From Apophysomyces variabilis (taxonomy: Eukaryota; Mucoromycota; Mucoromycetes; Mucorales; Mucoraceae), in NCBI GenBank assembly GCA_002749535.1, contig MZZL01000398.1, forward strand, positions 62,001 through 126,000: a DNA stretch of 64,000 bases. Reading direction: 5' to 3'. The position numbers were made by a program, and so were the translations under genes. Below are positions 11,860 through 24,954 of the stretch, in pieces; position 1 is the first letter of the stretch, and the number at the start of each line of letters is the position of its first letter. Under the pieces are notes generated by a model. The model had not been told where the DNA came from. It searched no databases and saw only the letters and a program-made list of their open reading frames with translations.

Positions 11860-14800
11860 GTGAGCACAAAGGAAAAAGAAGTCTGGGATGTGACATCCGG
11901 TCGTATCCTCTTTTTTTCCGTCTCTTTAAAGAAATTTGTTGATGCTTGATCTCTTTGTCAAAGATTACAATGCATGTCTCTCTTTGAGCCGCACTGTAGG
12001 CATTTGGCGGATAGTATACTCTCGTGCCATCTCTTTTTTCATAACTTAGACCGAACGGCTTACCTGCCTTGTCGCGTCCTACTTTGAAGAATGGCTGTGC
12101 CATGGAGAATGACCTTCATTGTGTAATCAAAATCCTGGCCGTATCGGTTATAGATGTGATTAATAACTGCCACATCGAAGAAGGCGCATAATATTCACAC
12201 GATAAGTGATAAGCTTGGTTGTTTACATAATGACATGCCCACTGAGAAGGGCGACATCACCCTCGGTAACTCTTCAGTGACATGACATAGAACTTCATAT
12301 GTAATGGCAGGATTCAATAATAACGGATAAACAGCCGACCGTTTTACAGCTGGAGAAAAATTGATCTGGTATACGCTTTCTATCCCGTTAACTAAAAAAT
12401 TCTGTTTGCGAGGATCACCAACTGGGCGTTTGTCAAAGATAGTTATCCACTGCCGGTTCGCCAGTTAGCGTAAAGACGTAAGGCTTGAGAAAGCCATATA
12501 TGTTTGTCATTGCCTCGGTCTCCTTGTCCATACGCTCTATTTCTTTGTATTGTTCCTTCAACGAAGCTTAAGTAACTAGACCCAACGTGAAATCAGCCGA
12601 AAAGGTAATGTCTTTGTTCGTGATGCCAAATGATTCAATCTTTTGCCAGTTGTTTCTTGAACAGTACTTGCACAGCTGGCCGTTTTCCTGCTTTGCTGTG
12701 TCTTTCGTTTCTTGTCTGGTATACCTAAAAAGCCCGCAAGCGATAGCGACCACTTACTAAGCCGGACGGAGCACCCTGCTTTCTCTTTTATGCTATACTT
12801 CGTCATGTTAACTGCTGCTGATTCTTTCTCCTCCTCCTTATCGTGCTGCTTCTCTTCTTCTTGTTCTTCATAATGAGTATCATCGAAGTCATAATTATTC
12901 TACTTATCTTCAATGGTTTTATCGTAGATGTCTCCTTTTTCTTTCAAAATACGGCCGTCTATCTCAGCATCAATTACCGGTGAAGAAGAAAAAGATTTAT
13001 ATTTTCTGTCTTGTTGCTGTATCTTTGGATTCTTTAGCTTTTGGAAGGTTGGCTTCAATGATTGCAAGTCTGATGATATTGAACAATACTTCTAGAATCC
13101 CTGGGATCGGTTATGATGTCTTGGTCACACTGGGCTTGCAACGTTTTCAATCGTTTGGACTGATGCATTATGCTCCAATTGACTATGGATAGGCTTGGCA
13201 TTCACTTCGGTCTGAAGAATTATACAGTGTATATGCAATATGATAAGAACACTTACACTTCCTTCGATTATTCCGCGTTCTTTTTCACTTTTTTCCTTAC
13301 GACGTAGAGGTCCTTCTCTTTTTCGGTGCGAAAGACCATCAAAGCAGCAGAATCATCAAGCAATGAAGTACGAAGGGAACAGTCTTTCCGTTTCACATGT
13401 TGTTGACGGAAGTGGCGAATTATCGCACATATAGTTGCTCTATGGGACAAGAAAGCCTCATAGGTCGCATAAATCGTATAAACAACGTTCAAATAGTACA
13501 GAAGTCGCATACCTCATCTCATTTGAAGTCGCATTTAATATGGATTGCAATTTTCATTCGCCGTGTGCAGTTATTCTATCCCACAGTGTTGTATAGTCAA
13601 ACTTAACCCTTTTGGTATCCATTGCATCGGATGATCCACGTCGATGAGAAAACCGATCTTCAAAATTCCTTGCCTCGTCGGTTGCATGAGTTAATCTGTC
13701 CATATTATAGTTCAAGAGATGTGACTGATGGCTCTGAGAAAGAGACTCATATTGCAGATCATCCATCCTAGCGTTACTTTCATGGCCAGGTGTTACTGTA
13801 GTTGCTTTGCGGATGCTTTCAGAACTAGTGAGGAGCACAAATTGTTCCGGAATTAATACTCTGGTGTTGCCTTTGTTAAATCAGCAGCTTCCCCGTTTCT
13901 GTGGTCAGGCTATATGACATACCCAATTTGTATAATAATGTAAGGGTAAACTTACTGGCTGCCCTTATCAACAATAGCTATACATGCAAGCAGTGACAAG
14001 TCCAAGACATAGTCGGTAGCCTTCTCAGCTTTGGTGCGAATAAGATCAATAATACAGTAATCCCCCTTAATTTCAATGCCTTGGTTAGAGCTCACTGATT
14101 GAAAATAGATGGGGGATGAAATTACAGTATTTTAAACATTAACTTGCGCCTGTTTCGAATGATTTTACGTCTATGCATAGGACAAATATACGTTGGTTAA
14201 GGACCATTTTTGCGTCAACTGAATGGTCCTGTATGCCTTGGCTGATCCATGTGGAGTAACTCTTTGGTGAATGTACCTCATCCTGGCTTTATTCAATATC
14301 TTTGTTTCATCTCTTTGGTCTTGCACTATAACTATCAATTCAGGCAACAGAGACAGTTATCTCATGTTTATGACATGAGTACCTTGCAGTCATTGAAAAA
14401 AGTTATATGTAGCCAGCATTATGTTGGTAATAGACCATTTTCTTCGGGTGATGTTCCCATATATTCGGATAGCACGTTGTACCTCTTTTCTTTATGTATT
14501 ATCTCTACTGTACGGGCAATCGCACTTCCAATTGATAACGAGTCGAACTGATCTTTTTGTTGTCAATCGTGTATTGCTGATAAGTGTGATACAGAGCTTC
14601 CCATGATGGTGGTGGGTAAGACATCATGACAATGTTTCAGATACATTCCTTTAAAGAGCATGTGAAATTGTTGTCGCTTTCTTTTTCTTCTTTGGACTTC
14701 TTTACTCTTTTGCCAGGACTCGTCTCCCTGTTGGTAAGCATACGCGCTTTGGAATTGTACTCTTTGACCTAGACTGACTTTATGTTGGACAGTGTTCTCG

Positions 14801-14880
14801 TGGTGGATGCGGTCGAGGTGCCTTCGCCTCTATGGCCCTCCCGCTCCCACTTTTTCTTTCTTTCTTTCCTCTCTCGCCCA
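11860..14880 (-). pseudogene. Decayed coding region, product unknown
   Basis: The minus strand holds a run of protein-like segments separated by intron-like gaps, frame changes and stops: around 14800-14560 (basic, RRKRKRQQF), 14230-13960 (LNQRIFVLCIDVKSFE then GDYCIIDLIRTKAEK), 13838-13560 (LIPEQFVLLTSSES onward), 13510-13268, 12990-12440 (acidic EEQEEEK, then QLCKYCSRNNWQK and YGFLKPYVFTLTGEPAVDNYL), 12440-12230 (WITIFDKRPVGDPRKQNFLV), and 12103-11950 (starting MAQPFFKVGRDKAG in a good start context). Good splice sites remain at 13957 (donor GTAAGT) and 13255/13210. At least one in-frame TAA (near 12570) and several frame breaks suggest a decayed multi-exon gene, or more than one. The family is not recognised. 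A functional gene with more introns than I could place is possible. Confidence 0.35.
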
Positions 14881-14949
14881 AGGATGAGCACCAGCACCTC
14901 CTCGCGGAGTGGGTATGCCTGGATTGGGATAAGGTGTCTGTAAGTACCT

Positions 14950-15345
14950 TACCTTTTGTTGAATGAGCAATTACATATTGACAACATTTTTCTTTTCCAT
15001 CTGTAGCTCCTGGTGGCTGTCTTCTTTAGCAAGTTTTTACTTGTTTTCTTAAAAAGTTCCGGATACCGTTGGCCATCCTGGACTGGGTGCGCCGCGGTCC
15101 CCAACCCATGCGTTGGGATTACCCTTCGGGAGTAAGTAAAAGATGTCAATTTATCCTTCCATTTACTAACCATGAATATAATTTTATGCTACTCGAATGA
15201 ATTTTGTGTCCTACTGGAAGACCAAGTTGATGTAAGTAAAATATAGTTCCCACATAATTTCATTTTACTAGTGACGCATATTTTAATTTTAGCGCAAACT
15301 TTACCCCTCCATGAACGCGAAATTCATTTAGATTAGCGTAAAATA
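14950..15345 (+). repeat. Dispersed spliced repeat, copy A
   Basis: Aligns with 38430-38835 over about 400 bases: TTGTTGAATGAGCAA, TGTAGCTCCTGG, ACCGTTGGCCATCCTGGACTGG, GTCCCCAACCCATGC, GGATTACCCTTCGGGAGTAAGTAAA, TACTAACCATGAAT, CTACTCGAATGAATTTTGTG, then GACCAAGTTGAT|GTAAGT, an intron-like gap and CGCAAACTTTACCCCTCCATGAACG. Part of a five-copy family in this window. Confidence 0.7.
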
Positions 15346-15867
15346 ATACTCAATAAACAGTAATGAAGAAGTGCAACAACTTGCATTAGCATTGAAAGCA
15401 CGTCAATCTATCAGCATTAGCTGGTCATTAAGCAGTTACTTATTCACACCTTGCCATGAGTTGCAAGCCGTCCCTACATATGATTGGAATTCTGCAAAAA
15501 TGCCAAAACTAAAGCAAAAAGGTCACTTGCAGTTCCTGTAGGTTACTGAGCGTTTAAAATTTATGCATCGCAAGGATCCTAAAGAACTCTGCATTTTGCT
15601 AATCGATCCTTTAAGTCACTCATTATCGCAAAATTCTGTAGAGATGGATCTTCTATGACTGAGGAAACAAAAAATTGCATTGTAGGAGCTCCTGCATAGC
15701 AAAAACATGCTATCTCATTGAAATTCTTATCTGGAATCTTAGAAAGATTTGGACTATATACAATAAAAGCGTGGAAATTTTTTTTGACCCTTGAGCACTC
15801 TGCTACGGTCAGTGCGAAATTTATTCCCCAGTCAGCCCAATATTTTGTAAGTGGCATTGGCCAACAT

Positions 15868-17749
15868 CTATTTACAAGGCAGCATGTCTCGTAACGCACC
15901 ATTCTGATCGTGTGCTTTCAGGTCATCTGCCCCACCAACACTTTTCCCGTTCACGAAAAGGTTGGGAAAAGTTTGTCGACCAGATAACTGATAAAGTGCT
16001 TTCTTCATCTCCCATGCATCTGATCGTTGATCAACTTCAACTACATGATACTGCTTATCACAGTAACGGTTTAGGATAGACTTGGCTAACTTGCAATAGG
16101 GACTAAGAGACAGAACTGATTGACATCTGCAGTTCGAGTATCAATGGGCATACTTACCAGTAGGTTTTGCTAAATAAAATTACAGGATATTTTCGTAACA
16201 TAAATTCGATCCACGTCTGCTGCGGGTGCTGGAGACGCAATGTATAGAGTTTAGGCTTTACCACGATTTCTACAGGCCAAAGGCGATCCCAGACCGGGGC
16301 AACCTCTTCCAAGTACGTTCGTAGAGGCTTCAGCTTAAGATGATCGAAACCGTAGATTGTGTCGATCACTTGAAATTCTGGGTGCATTTCAGGTGTAGCT
16401 GTTATCAGATGTGTATAGCCTGCCTCAATGAAATCGTCGGCTGTTGCATAGCTTTCGTTTTTATTGTACGTCCAGTGAGGATTCATTTGCCCAAATCGCG
16501 AAGCACCCGTCATAGCCGTTAGTACGTCAATGTGTACTGAAACTTGTTTTCCCTGGTCTTCCAGGGTATGTAATGCGTACAAAGCATGACCGCCAGGATA
16601 ATTTCGTCGCGATATGGCAAACATCAAGTTGGAACCAGCAAAGGAAAGTATCATTCCGCCAATAATACCAAGTAAAAGGATGCTATAGATTACTGACCGC
16701 TTCATACGGATAGATACTTTAGCTGTGACAGAAGCAGCAGCAGCAGTAAAAAGTGGGATGGTGTATATGATGAATCTCCATTCCTTGTGTGGTAGCAGCG
16801 AAAAGGCAAAGACGTACACTAAGGCAGGCGCGAGCATGCGACGAACACGAACTTCCATAAGAAAGGCGATTACGGAAAGCGGGTAGGATACTAGTAATAA
16901 CCGTGGCAAAAAATTGGCAAAATAGGCATGAATTGGCAGGGTGCCCCATTCGGAGCTCTTATTAAGAATAGCGTTGAAGTAAAATACGACACCTTCTGGC
17001 CATAGCCATCGGCGCCAAAACATCGAATCCAGTGGCACAGTCAGAGCCAGCGAAAATGCAGCAACAGCAGCACCTTGTGTCACGATGGTTCGAATCGACA
17101 AACGACGATTTATCCATTCTGCTACGACGAGAATGGCAAGCAAAATACCCACTTCGAAACGAAACACGACTCCAGCAACGGTCATGTATGTGATCATTCG
17201 ACGTAACTTCGTAACATGATTCACGGTTTCCGCTAGGCTCTCAATCCAATTAGCGAGACCAACGAGTGCCAGGGGCAGTGCAAACGTATTGGGCAACGTG
17301 CGACTGGACCAAAAAAGGATATGGAATTGACAGCATAAAAGAAATACAAACGCGATAGCGGCACGGTAGCCAAACAACAGGTTCACTGCTTTAGTAAACC
17401 GGTTAAGGCTTATGGTCACCATAGCACCGAGAACTAAACGTGCAACGATCTGTTCTGCTATAGTACTGTTGATCACCTTGCCTTCCGGGATGAACCATCT
17501 TAGGAAATGAGTGACAACATATGTAAGAAGACCGAGTATAGTTGGGCCAAGAAAAGTTCGCGGAACGACACCTGGGAATTCGAGATGATCGTAGCGGTCA
17601 ATGTTGGTGAAGTGATGCATAACATCATGTGTAGCCTGGAGATTGAAGCTTTCTTCGACTTTTGTATAAGGGCATAATATACAATAGTAAGAAATAAGCA
17701 AGAATATCAAAGCCACGAGTTTCATGACGAAGTTACGCCCTCCTCGCAA
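15868..17749 (-). CDS. ALG12: ALG12 mannosyltransferase fused to glutaredoxin
   Basis: ALG12 is the ER enzyme that adds the eighth mannose (alpha-1,6) to the dolichol-linked N-glycan precursor, using Dol-P-mannose. Exons 17749-16158 and 16102-15868 join to 608 residues. Residues 1-505 are a GT-C multispanning protein with the family signature CPYTKVEESFNLQATHD near the N-terminus and the conserved soluble end (PHWTYNKNESYATADDF, RLWPVEIVVKPKLYTLR). With no stop, the frame continues into KYPVILFSKTY; splicing over a 55-nt intron (acceptor CTCTTAG) completes the dithiol active site CPYC, followed by TFPNLFVNGKSVGGADDL, a complete glutaredoxin domain (about residues 515-608). The intron splits the CPYC motif after two bases of its first Cys codon. 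An internal ATG (16201) could start a 92-residue free glutaredoxin. The fusion is read directly; its biological reality needs RNA evidence. Confidence 0.88.
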
Positions 17750-18443
17750 TAGGAAAAATGAATATGGAGCACGCGAATCAGAAGCTTTTTTTTTTTCTTT
17801 TACCGAAATGGTGGGACTAAGACAATTGATTGTGAAACCCTACACTGTTTTCTGCACGGTGTTGTATCTAGACAAGGAGATCCTCCTTCTCCCTTCTAAC
17901 CCGCCCCTTTTTGCTCCACACAATAGGCTATAGATTATTATTGTTAATATTATTACAATCATTATTCCCCTGTTTAAACGAGTTTAAGGATAATGAAAAG
18001 TCACTATTGAACGTTGAGCAAGGAAGAGGGAATATTTCTAATGCATGATGTGACACGTTGTGTGATTTTTGTATGGAGATTTATTATTGCAGTACAAGAC
18101 CAAAAAGTGGGGATTTTAATCATGTAATTTTACTAGTGAAGCTTTTTTCTAAGCATGATGTCTATACTCGAGGAAGGGAGAGGGGAAAGTAGGCAACTTT
18201 GTCTGAGGGTAAAAAGGTGAAGTTGTTAAATATGATTATTAAACTCTGACACGCATTTATTTGGCTCTGCACTTCGTTTCTTTTTGTCGTTGCTAATCGT
18301 GTTACCCCGCTCAACCAGCACTTCAACCCCACTGTTACTGTTCTTTTTACCAAACATAACCCCTTATTTCCCCCTCCTTTTTCTTAAGTTGTCCGACCAT
18401 TTCGTCTGCTGTTCACATCGTGTTTGGATTTCCAATCTTCAAC
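17750..18443. other. Divergent intergenic region
   Basis: AT-rich spacer between the divergent ALG12 fusion and arrestin-like genes, so it should hold both promoters. It has T-rich and C/T-rich runs close to the arrestin start (18345-18385). No open frame was supported. Confidence 0.5.
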
Positions 18444-20952
18444 ATGAAGGATGGTTTCCAGTCCATGGAGATCGAGCCAAATGAAGGCTACCTCGATTTC
18501 ATGGGTCCCATTACAAACTCTGCGACAGATGTCCAGGTACTCTCCGGTCATGCCCGCTTCACTCTCACCAGACCGACAAAAATACGAAGCCTGACAATCA
18601 AATTTAAAGGATTTAGTCGCGTATCTTACCAAACAGTGAACGCTGTCGATATACATACACCACTACTCCCAAAAGTAAAACGACAAATCCTCGGCAAAAA
18701 GACGTTACCAGCAGGCGACCATGCCATTCCTTGGGATATCGATGTTCCCAATTTATTCCCTCGTACTGTTCTCATTAAACGAGCCAGTATCCATTACAAA
18801 GTAGAATTGTGCATTACAGTTGGACTCGGCAAAACATTGACGGCCGAATACCCTATTGTGCTGAGAAGACACTTGCTACCCAGTAGAGCTCTTTCGCCTT
18901 TGATCAAAACAAAGTTCTATCAGCATACAATGCCCGGAAAGTTCCATTGCCAGATCAATGCACCGCAGATCATTTGCCTCGAGCAAAATACGCTCCCCTT
19001 AGCGATCCAATATTTGTGCATTGCAGATCAAAAGCCAGTTCGGGGAATTCGGACACAGTTAGTCCAAATTGAGCTGTATAGGTAAATTTGCCACAGAGGA
19101 GTGTTAAAATCTCAATTAAATTAATAAACTTTTTCAGATGCCAATCCGTCTCAAGATCGGATGTAAACATGCAGATCTCGTCTAACAAAGGGAAACAGCG
19201 GAATCAAGCAAAATTCGTTAAAAGAACTGTACCAGCCTTTCTTTATCGCGTTGACTCATCTAAATCATCGGTTTGGCAACAGCCTATTGTTGTCAAACAT
19301 AAAATGCATCCTAATCTGTCATATAGTCTCGAATCTCCCTTAGTCTCCATTAGTCATCTGATTGAAGTCGCATTCCAATTCGAACATAGATTCGAAACTA
19401 TCCGAGTAAAAATACCGATTACTATTGCATCTACACCTATTGTCACTGGCGAGGCCGCACCATACCTATTCGAAACATCTCCACGAGTCGATCTTGCCCC
19501 TATTCCGGAACCAGTTATCAAAGGAAACATACCAGACGAAGAAAGTTTGGCTTCAGGGGCTAATTACAGTGTAATCAGAGACCAAAGTATCCCCCCTGCC
19601 AGGTTTGACAACAAATCTGGTCTCCACGTTAGCATATCCAGTATTGAATTGGCTGCAGCCAACCGAGCATCACCTGACGATGTGGGAAGAACTATGAAAA
19701 AGTTTGCATCTGCTTTTGATTTATGTAATTCCCCCGAGGAACCATCCGTCGCAGTTGAAGAACGACCACATACAACGACACCGAGTAAAGGTCGTGCACG
19801 ACGGAGGCCACTTCCTCCTATTGATGTCGAGCTCGCCAATACCGGTCGAACCACATCTCCACGAAAACCAGAACTCAAGGCAAGTTAATATCTCTTGTTT
19901 TTATACGAAAACAAGTGGGCTAAATTCGCATCTGGTTTCAGCCAAATAACAGGTCGAAAGGGAAGCAACTGCCGAGAAATGAAATTGCTCGGCCTGTGGT
20001 CGATAACAATACAAAGCCAGAAGCAGCTGTTCTTTGGCCAACAGACCCTGATCGAGCGGAAGAGGATGGAAGACAAGTGGATGAAGAAGATAATGGCGAC
20101 AATGTAGATGACGACGATGATTGTGATGCAGTATCTATTTATTCAGACACATCCTTATCAAGCAAAAGCGCACCTAGTTTGAGTTCATCAGCGACAGAGT
20201 CTTCGGCGAATGTGAGTCGCATCACACTTCAGTCAAGGCCCCAGTCTCCCGTGCTAAGTACTGCCCCAGGACTTCCCTCTTCCGTGCCCCTCCAGTCTCA
20301 AGGCGATATGACTCAGACGGCGCTTGTGGAAGAAACCTTCATCGTGACCCCAGCAGCTGCTTCACCGGCGCTCGCCACCGTTGCCTCTTCAACTGTTCTT
20401 ACACCTCGTACCAATCAAGCCCTACGCAAACAGTTGGGGCTCTCCACAGTGTCCTCTCAGAAGAGCGAGTTGACACAGCCGCGAGAATCGTCATTGCTTG
20501 ACCCTGAGTCCGAAATCATGCGTCGCATTGGCGCTAAGCAGCATGATGAAGATTTGGCGATTAAAAGACATTATCTACATGCTAAACTTCCTCCGATACC
20601 AACAGCACCCAAACCTTCATCGCCCGTTTTGTTACGGCCAAGGCAACAACAGCAACCATGCGACACAACTAAGAGAATGACAAAGGTACATAGTAAATGT
20701 AACGTATTACAGAGTAGTCCTAATCTTTTTACTTTTTTGGCTCCCTCGAAATGTTTTTAGCTCTACATCGATGACAGTGATGATGAGGCACTTGATCCCC
20801 TTCCTCCTATACCCGAGCGGAAGTCAGCATCGTCCGAACAGAATCAGCATGGGACTCTCAAAATCACAACAAAAAGCGACGATCCGCCAAGGTTACCACG
20901 ACTCTCGTTTGGCATATCCTTTGGCATGTCTTTAGGTTTGGACAGTTTATGA
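18444..20952 (+). CDS. Arrestin-like trafficking adaptor
   Basis: Alpha-arrestins recruit ubiquitin ligases to membrane transporters to trigger endocytosis. Exons 18444-19081, 19138-19879, 19942-20685 and 20761-20952 join in frame to 771 residues. An arrestin N-terminal fold (about 20-190, with VLSGHARFTLTRPTKIRSLTIKFKG and DHAIPWDIDVPN) is followed by a C-terminal fold (about 190-360, with LSYSLESPLVSISHLIEVAF), then a long acidic, Ser/Pro-rich tail carrying three LPPI motifs (RPLPPID, KLPPIPT, PLPPIPE). No PPxY ligase-binding motif was seen. The second intron (19880-19941) begins GCAAGT, making it GC-AG. The start is the first ATG in the open frame, at MKDGFQSMEIEPNEGYLDF; an upstream exon is possible. 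Confidence 0.85.
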
Positions 20953-23512
20953 TGTATATTTGTAATACCAAAAACAGGGTACATTCAGGGATTTTGTTTC
21001 TCAAGACTAGGCCAATTATGGTTAAACCTGTTTGCTGTTGTAATCTGGTTATGATGTTTGAGTAATTTAAATGTCCAACGTTCACGTATCAGGAATGCAT
21101 ACACACTTCTATAACAGGCAAAGTTTGAGCAAGCGTATGACCAGATCAGTAAGCAACAAGATCAGATATTCATTGTTGAGAAAAAACACACACGCTATTA
21201 GAATATCCAGAATTCATTCACTTATTTCCTTTTTATTGATCATTGATGCATATTTGTCTCGTTCTCCTTGGTGAATCGATAGAAACCGAATGGCTGAAGC
21301 ATAAATTTTCTTTCTAGAGGTTCAATCAACAGTGCTAGCTCTGATTTGTCAAGCTATAGATATTGTGAAGGAAAGCGGGCTTCAAAAGGACTATTCATAG
21401 AATAGAATAGCTTAGAAAAAAGAGAATAAAAAAGCGGCAACAGTCTGTACTCGGTTTCTTGTGATAGTGGCGTTGCTTTTTGCGTTATTGCTAATTGGAA
21501 ATTGGTATTGCCTTGCGTTGATGTGTCACAGAAGAGAAAAACCCAATAAAATAGGACGTTTAAAGACAACAGTTCTTGGTTATCGAATTCTGGCTGGAGT
21601 GTATGCAGGGATGAAATGTCATTTTAACCTATTTAAAGTCCGTTTATCACCTCTTCATTTTACGATAGCTCTGAGTTCCATGCAAGCTAATCAATAAGAT
21701 GCATATGTACGTGAGAAGTGGGGAAATAGTTATCGTAAAAAATATTGGAAATTGAGGATTGTTCTGTACCAGAGATACATAAAGACATATAAAAAAGGCT
21801 ATCAGATTATTTAAACTAGCCAGGCCATGTAAGCAATGTCTCATATCATTGAAAGACTTCCTAAAGCGGGATTTAGATTATGAAGTGCTCAAATGTGGGA
21901 TTTCCGCTTACTTAAAGTTTTCCCATTATAGACGCTTTCGGATTAAAGATCTATTATACAAAGCAATCCAGTAACAGGTTTGGGGGCAACTTAATCGATT
22001 TCCACGGCTTTAAAACTGCGAGCAACGTATGGTGCGAGTAAAGCAAAAGTTTAGATAGATTAGCTTCCGCTCGTTCAACTGTATCTTCAATAATGACCCT
22101 AACAATATCAAACAAAAGAAACCGTTGTATTGCTTATTGTCTGTATTATTCACAAAGAGACCCTAAAGAAACCCTTTACGTTGTCTATCTTAGCAAATGA
22201 TGCATCTACGTCTAGACTTTTTGGGTAGATCTTTGACCTTGTGTGTGGATAGGACGGTATAGACGCCCATTGAGAGAGATCATTTGCACCTCGTTTGCTT
22301 GTAAATGTTTAACGCACATAGACTTTCACATATAAAGACGAATCCTGAAATCTCAGGGCTCTTATGTTTGCAACATAATCCAAACGGTTATCAGTATCCT
22401 GACAAAGATCCCTCTGGGACGCTTTATTGCCCTCATCTCCTACACTTACGCATTCGCTCGCCGTAAGTAAATTGCGACGTTGACCATATGCTGTGCTAAT
22501 GCAATTACGATAATGGACGTAAGTTAATACAGATATTGCAATCATTTACAGCTTGGAAGAAATACTTGGGATCTCATTATCGGTCCCTTCCTATTGCTAT
22601 TATCCATCTTCGACACGGTATCATAAAAACTGGATAATGGATCCCATTGAATAAGCCAACTGGCTCAAATCTTTATTACTACCAATCATAGGCAATTAGT
22701 GGTATCTCAGATCCTGATCTTACTGGTATTTCTTCGTTGTGTACTTGTGCATCAACAATATGTACAGTGTTTTCCACAAATATCGAATACACTTGGTCTT
22801 TAGTACCAAGTGGACAGCAAGAGTTGCAACCCATCAAATAGAACCACAGGATTATCGGTATGCAAACAGTATGGCAATTTGAAACAGCACGCCGATACGG
22901 AGCTCACAGCTCATAAGCATACGCAGCATGTGATGGTAAGGTGCAATACATGGTTTGTCAACTTTGAACGGCGGTCAAATCTAGCTAATTTAATAGACGA
23001 TGCCAAAACCAACGAGAAATTTTGCTCACGGCTTGGAATTAATTCCCTGACAAAAGTGGAGCTTGGCGGACGTCGATCCTTGTGCGCAGTATTATTTGCC
23101 GTATTATCTGGCAACGGGATGTCTATACTAAAGAAATACTTGTATAATCTTTATGTTTATAGTTCAACAAGGGCAACCACCAGTCAGCAACCTTTACTTT
23201 GGCCCTGCCTGATTGCAACTGCTTCATGTAATAGTACATGTTCATTTACTGTGTTTGCAAGTTAGAAAGAGCACTATACCAATATTCGATTATCGTATTA
23301 ACAAAAAAAATGACTACTTGATTCTTATCTTCCATTTTTTTGATGCGCCAACTAGATATTATTCTTGGCTAGCAGCATGACGTTGTCTGCATTTGGATGA
23401 ATGCGTCCACCAATTTCCGTTTCACACTCCGTCTGACTTTCAAGTGGGAGCACTGTACCCCAACTCCATACCTGAATTCGGCACGTGAAGAAACATTGTT
23501 CGTTTGTTTGTC
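20953..23512. other. Gene-poor spacer
   Basis: About 2.5 kb between the arrestin-like gene and PEX2. It has AT-rich, stop-rich sequence with scattered short open frames. The longest (22810-23265, +) begins at GTG rather than ATG and resembles nothing known to me. The last 150 bases presumably hold the PEX2 promoter. Confidence 0.5.
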
Positions 23513-24954
23513 ATGCTTCGCTCTCCAGTCGAAACATCGCTATCTGAATGGAAAACCGATTGGAAACAGATTCAGCCTGCACTACGCAAAGTGCGTCGCT
23601 CTATGGCGGCGCTACGGACATCTTCGCTTAAGGTCATGCGAGTGAGTCAGCTGGATTCTGACATTTTAGACCTCGAGCTGGTGGACATTCTAAAAGAACA
23701 ACTATGGAATGTATTTTCATTGTTCAAGGTAAAGGGCTTTAGGTGGAATCAAGTTTTCTGCTGCTTGAAATCGTTGTATAACCAAAGATATCAATATGAT
23801 CCATTTAGCCAAACTTCAAAGAGTCGTTCGAACCGGAACTGTTGGCAATATTGAATCTGGTGCTCTTCAAACTATCTATTTACGACTCTTCCGCAACATA
23901 CGGTGCACAGCTGCAAAATCTTAAGTATCGGAACGAATGGAAACACGGCGGAGCGCGTAAGGCTTTATGCATACTTCCTCTCAATAGACATGATCAAAAG
24001 GCATATTGGCTCACAGTCATTTCTGTTATTAGTGGAATCTATTGCCAAAGATGCGCCCTTAACAAAAACACAAAAGATTTTGTATGGTTTACTAACGGTG
24101 GGTGGACAATATGCATGGAGTCGAGGTAATCGCATCATTACAGCACGGGGCTGGAGCGAACTGGATGAGGTACGGAATCCATGTTGCATTACGTATCCAT
24201 GTTGAAGTAGCATCTATATATTAGGAAGACGTCAGAAATAAGATTTATAGAGTGGTGCAAACGTGTGAAAAATATTGGAAAGCGTTTTCTTTGGTTAATT
24301 TCTTGGTATTTCTTTATAACGGCAAGTAAGGATCTATTGAGTGGATTGATTCTTTGTTTTTGTCTCACCACGAAAAAATCATCATGGTAAGGTACCGAAC
24401 CCTGGTGGATCGATTGCTCGCGATGAGACTAGTGTATGCCAAAAAATCATTAAATCGTCAAGTCAGCTTCGAATTCATGAACCGTCAAATGGTGTGGCAC
24501 GCATTTACGGTATGCATTAGCGCTGTGTATATTTTTTCAGCAAATACTCACACTATTATTTACGTAGGAATTTCTCCTGTTTTTAGTACCATTGATCAAC
24601 GTTGAAAAGCTCAAACTGAAACTCACGCGCATGTTACTTCCGAAATCATACTTAATCTCTTCTAAAGGCTTCGACCAGCTCCCAAATAGCCAATGTGCCA
24701 TATGCCATGATAATGCTTCGACTACAGATGCCACAGCTCCCTTGGGTCAAGTGAAAGATTATACAGTCCACAATCCTTATAGAACCAATTGTGGTCATCT
24801 GTACTGTTATTACTGTATCCAAAGCAAACTCTCTATCTTTGGTGATGAGTGGCCGTGTCTCCGATGTGGAGAAAAGGTTGAACGCATCGAGAGATTTGTG
24901 GAAAAGGTGGAATCAGGGAACGAAGAGGTAGTTGTTATGGACAAAGCTGAATAA
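23513..24954 (+). CDS. PEX2: Peroxin-2, RING E3 of the peroxisome
   Basis: Peroxisomal membrane ubiquitin ligase subunit (with Pex10 and Pex12) that ubiquitinates the import receptor Pex5 for recycling. Exons 23513-23728, 23809-23956, 24033-24169, 24225-24325, 24392-24509 and 24568-24954 join to 368 residues. Family signatures: RVSQLDSDILDLELVDILKEQLW, FEPELLAILNLVLFKLS, YGAQLQNLKYRNEWKHGG, AKDAPLTKTQKILYGLL, YRTLVDRLLAMRLVY, then a C-terminal RING (about 283-335) with CAIC, CGHLYCYYC and CLRC. The acceptor at 24032 was chosen over a nearer one because it restores the conserved spacing before DAPLTK. Confidence 0.95.

Noticed and set aside
15579..15902. 107-codon minus-strand frame beginning MVRYETCCLVN
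   Set aside because: It starts inside the glutaredoxin exon in another frame (the same bases encode GALRDMLPCK) and has no homology I can name.
22810..23265. 151-codon open frame on the + strand
   Set aside because: It begins at GTG, has no ATG near the start, shows no recognisable motif and sits in a stop-rich spacer; likely chance.
23957..23987. 31-nt intron in PEX2 ending at CTCAATAG
   Set aside because: Too short, and it leaves about 15 extra residues before DAPLTK; the acceptor at 24032 restores the family spacing.
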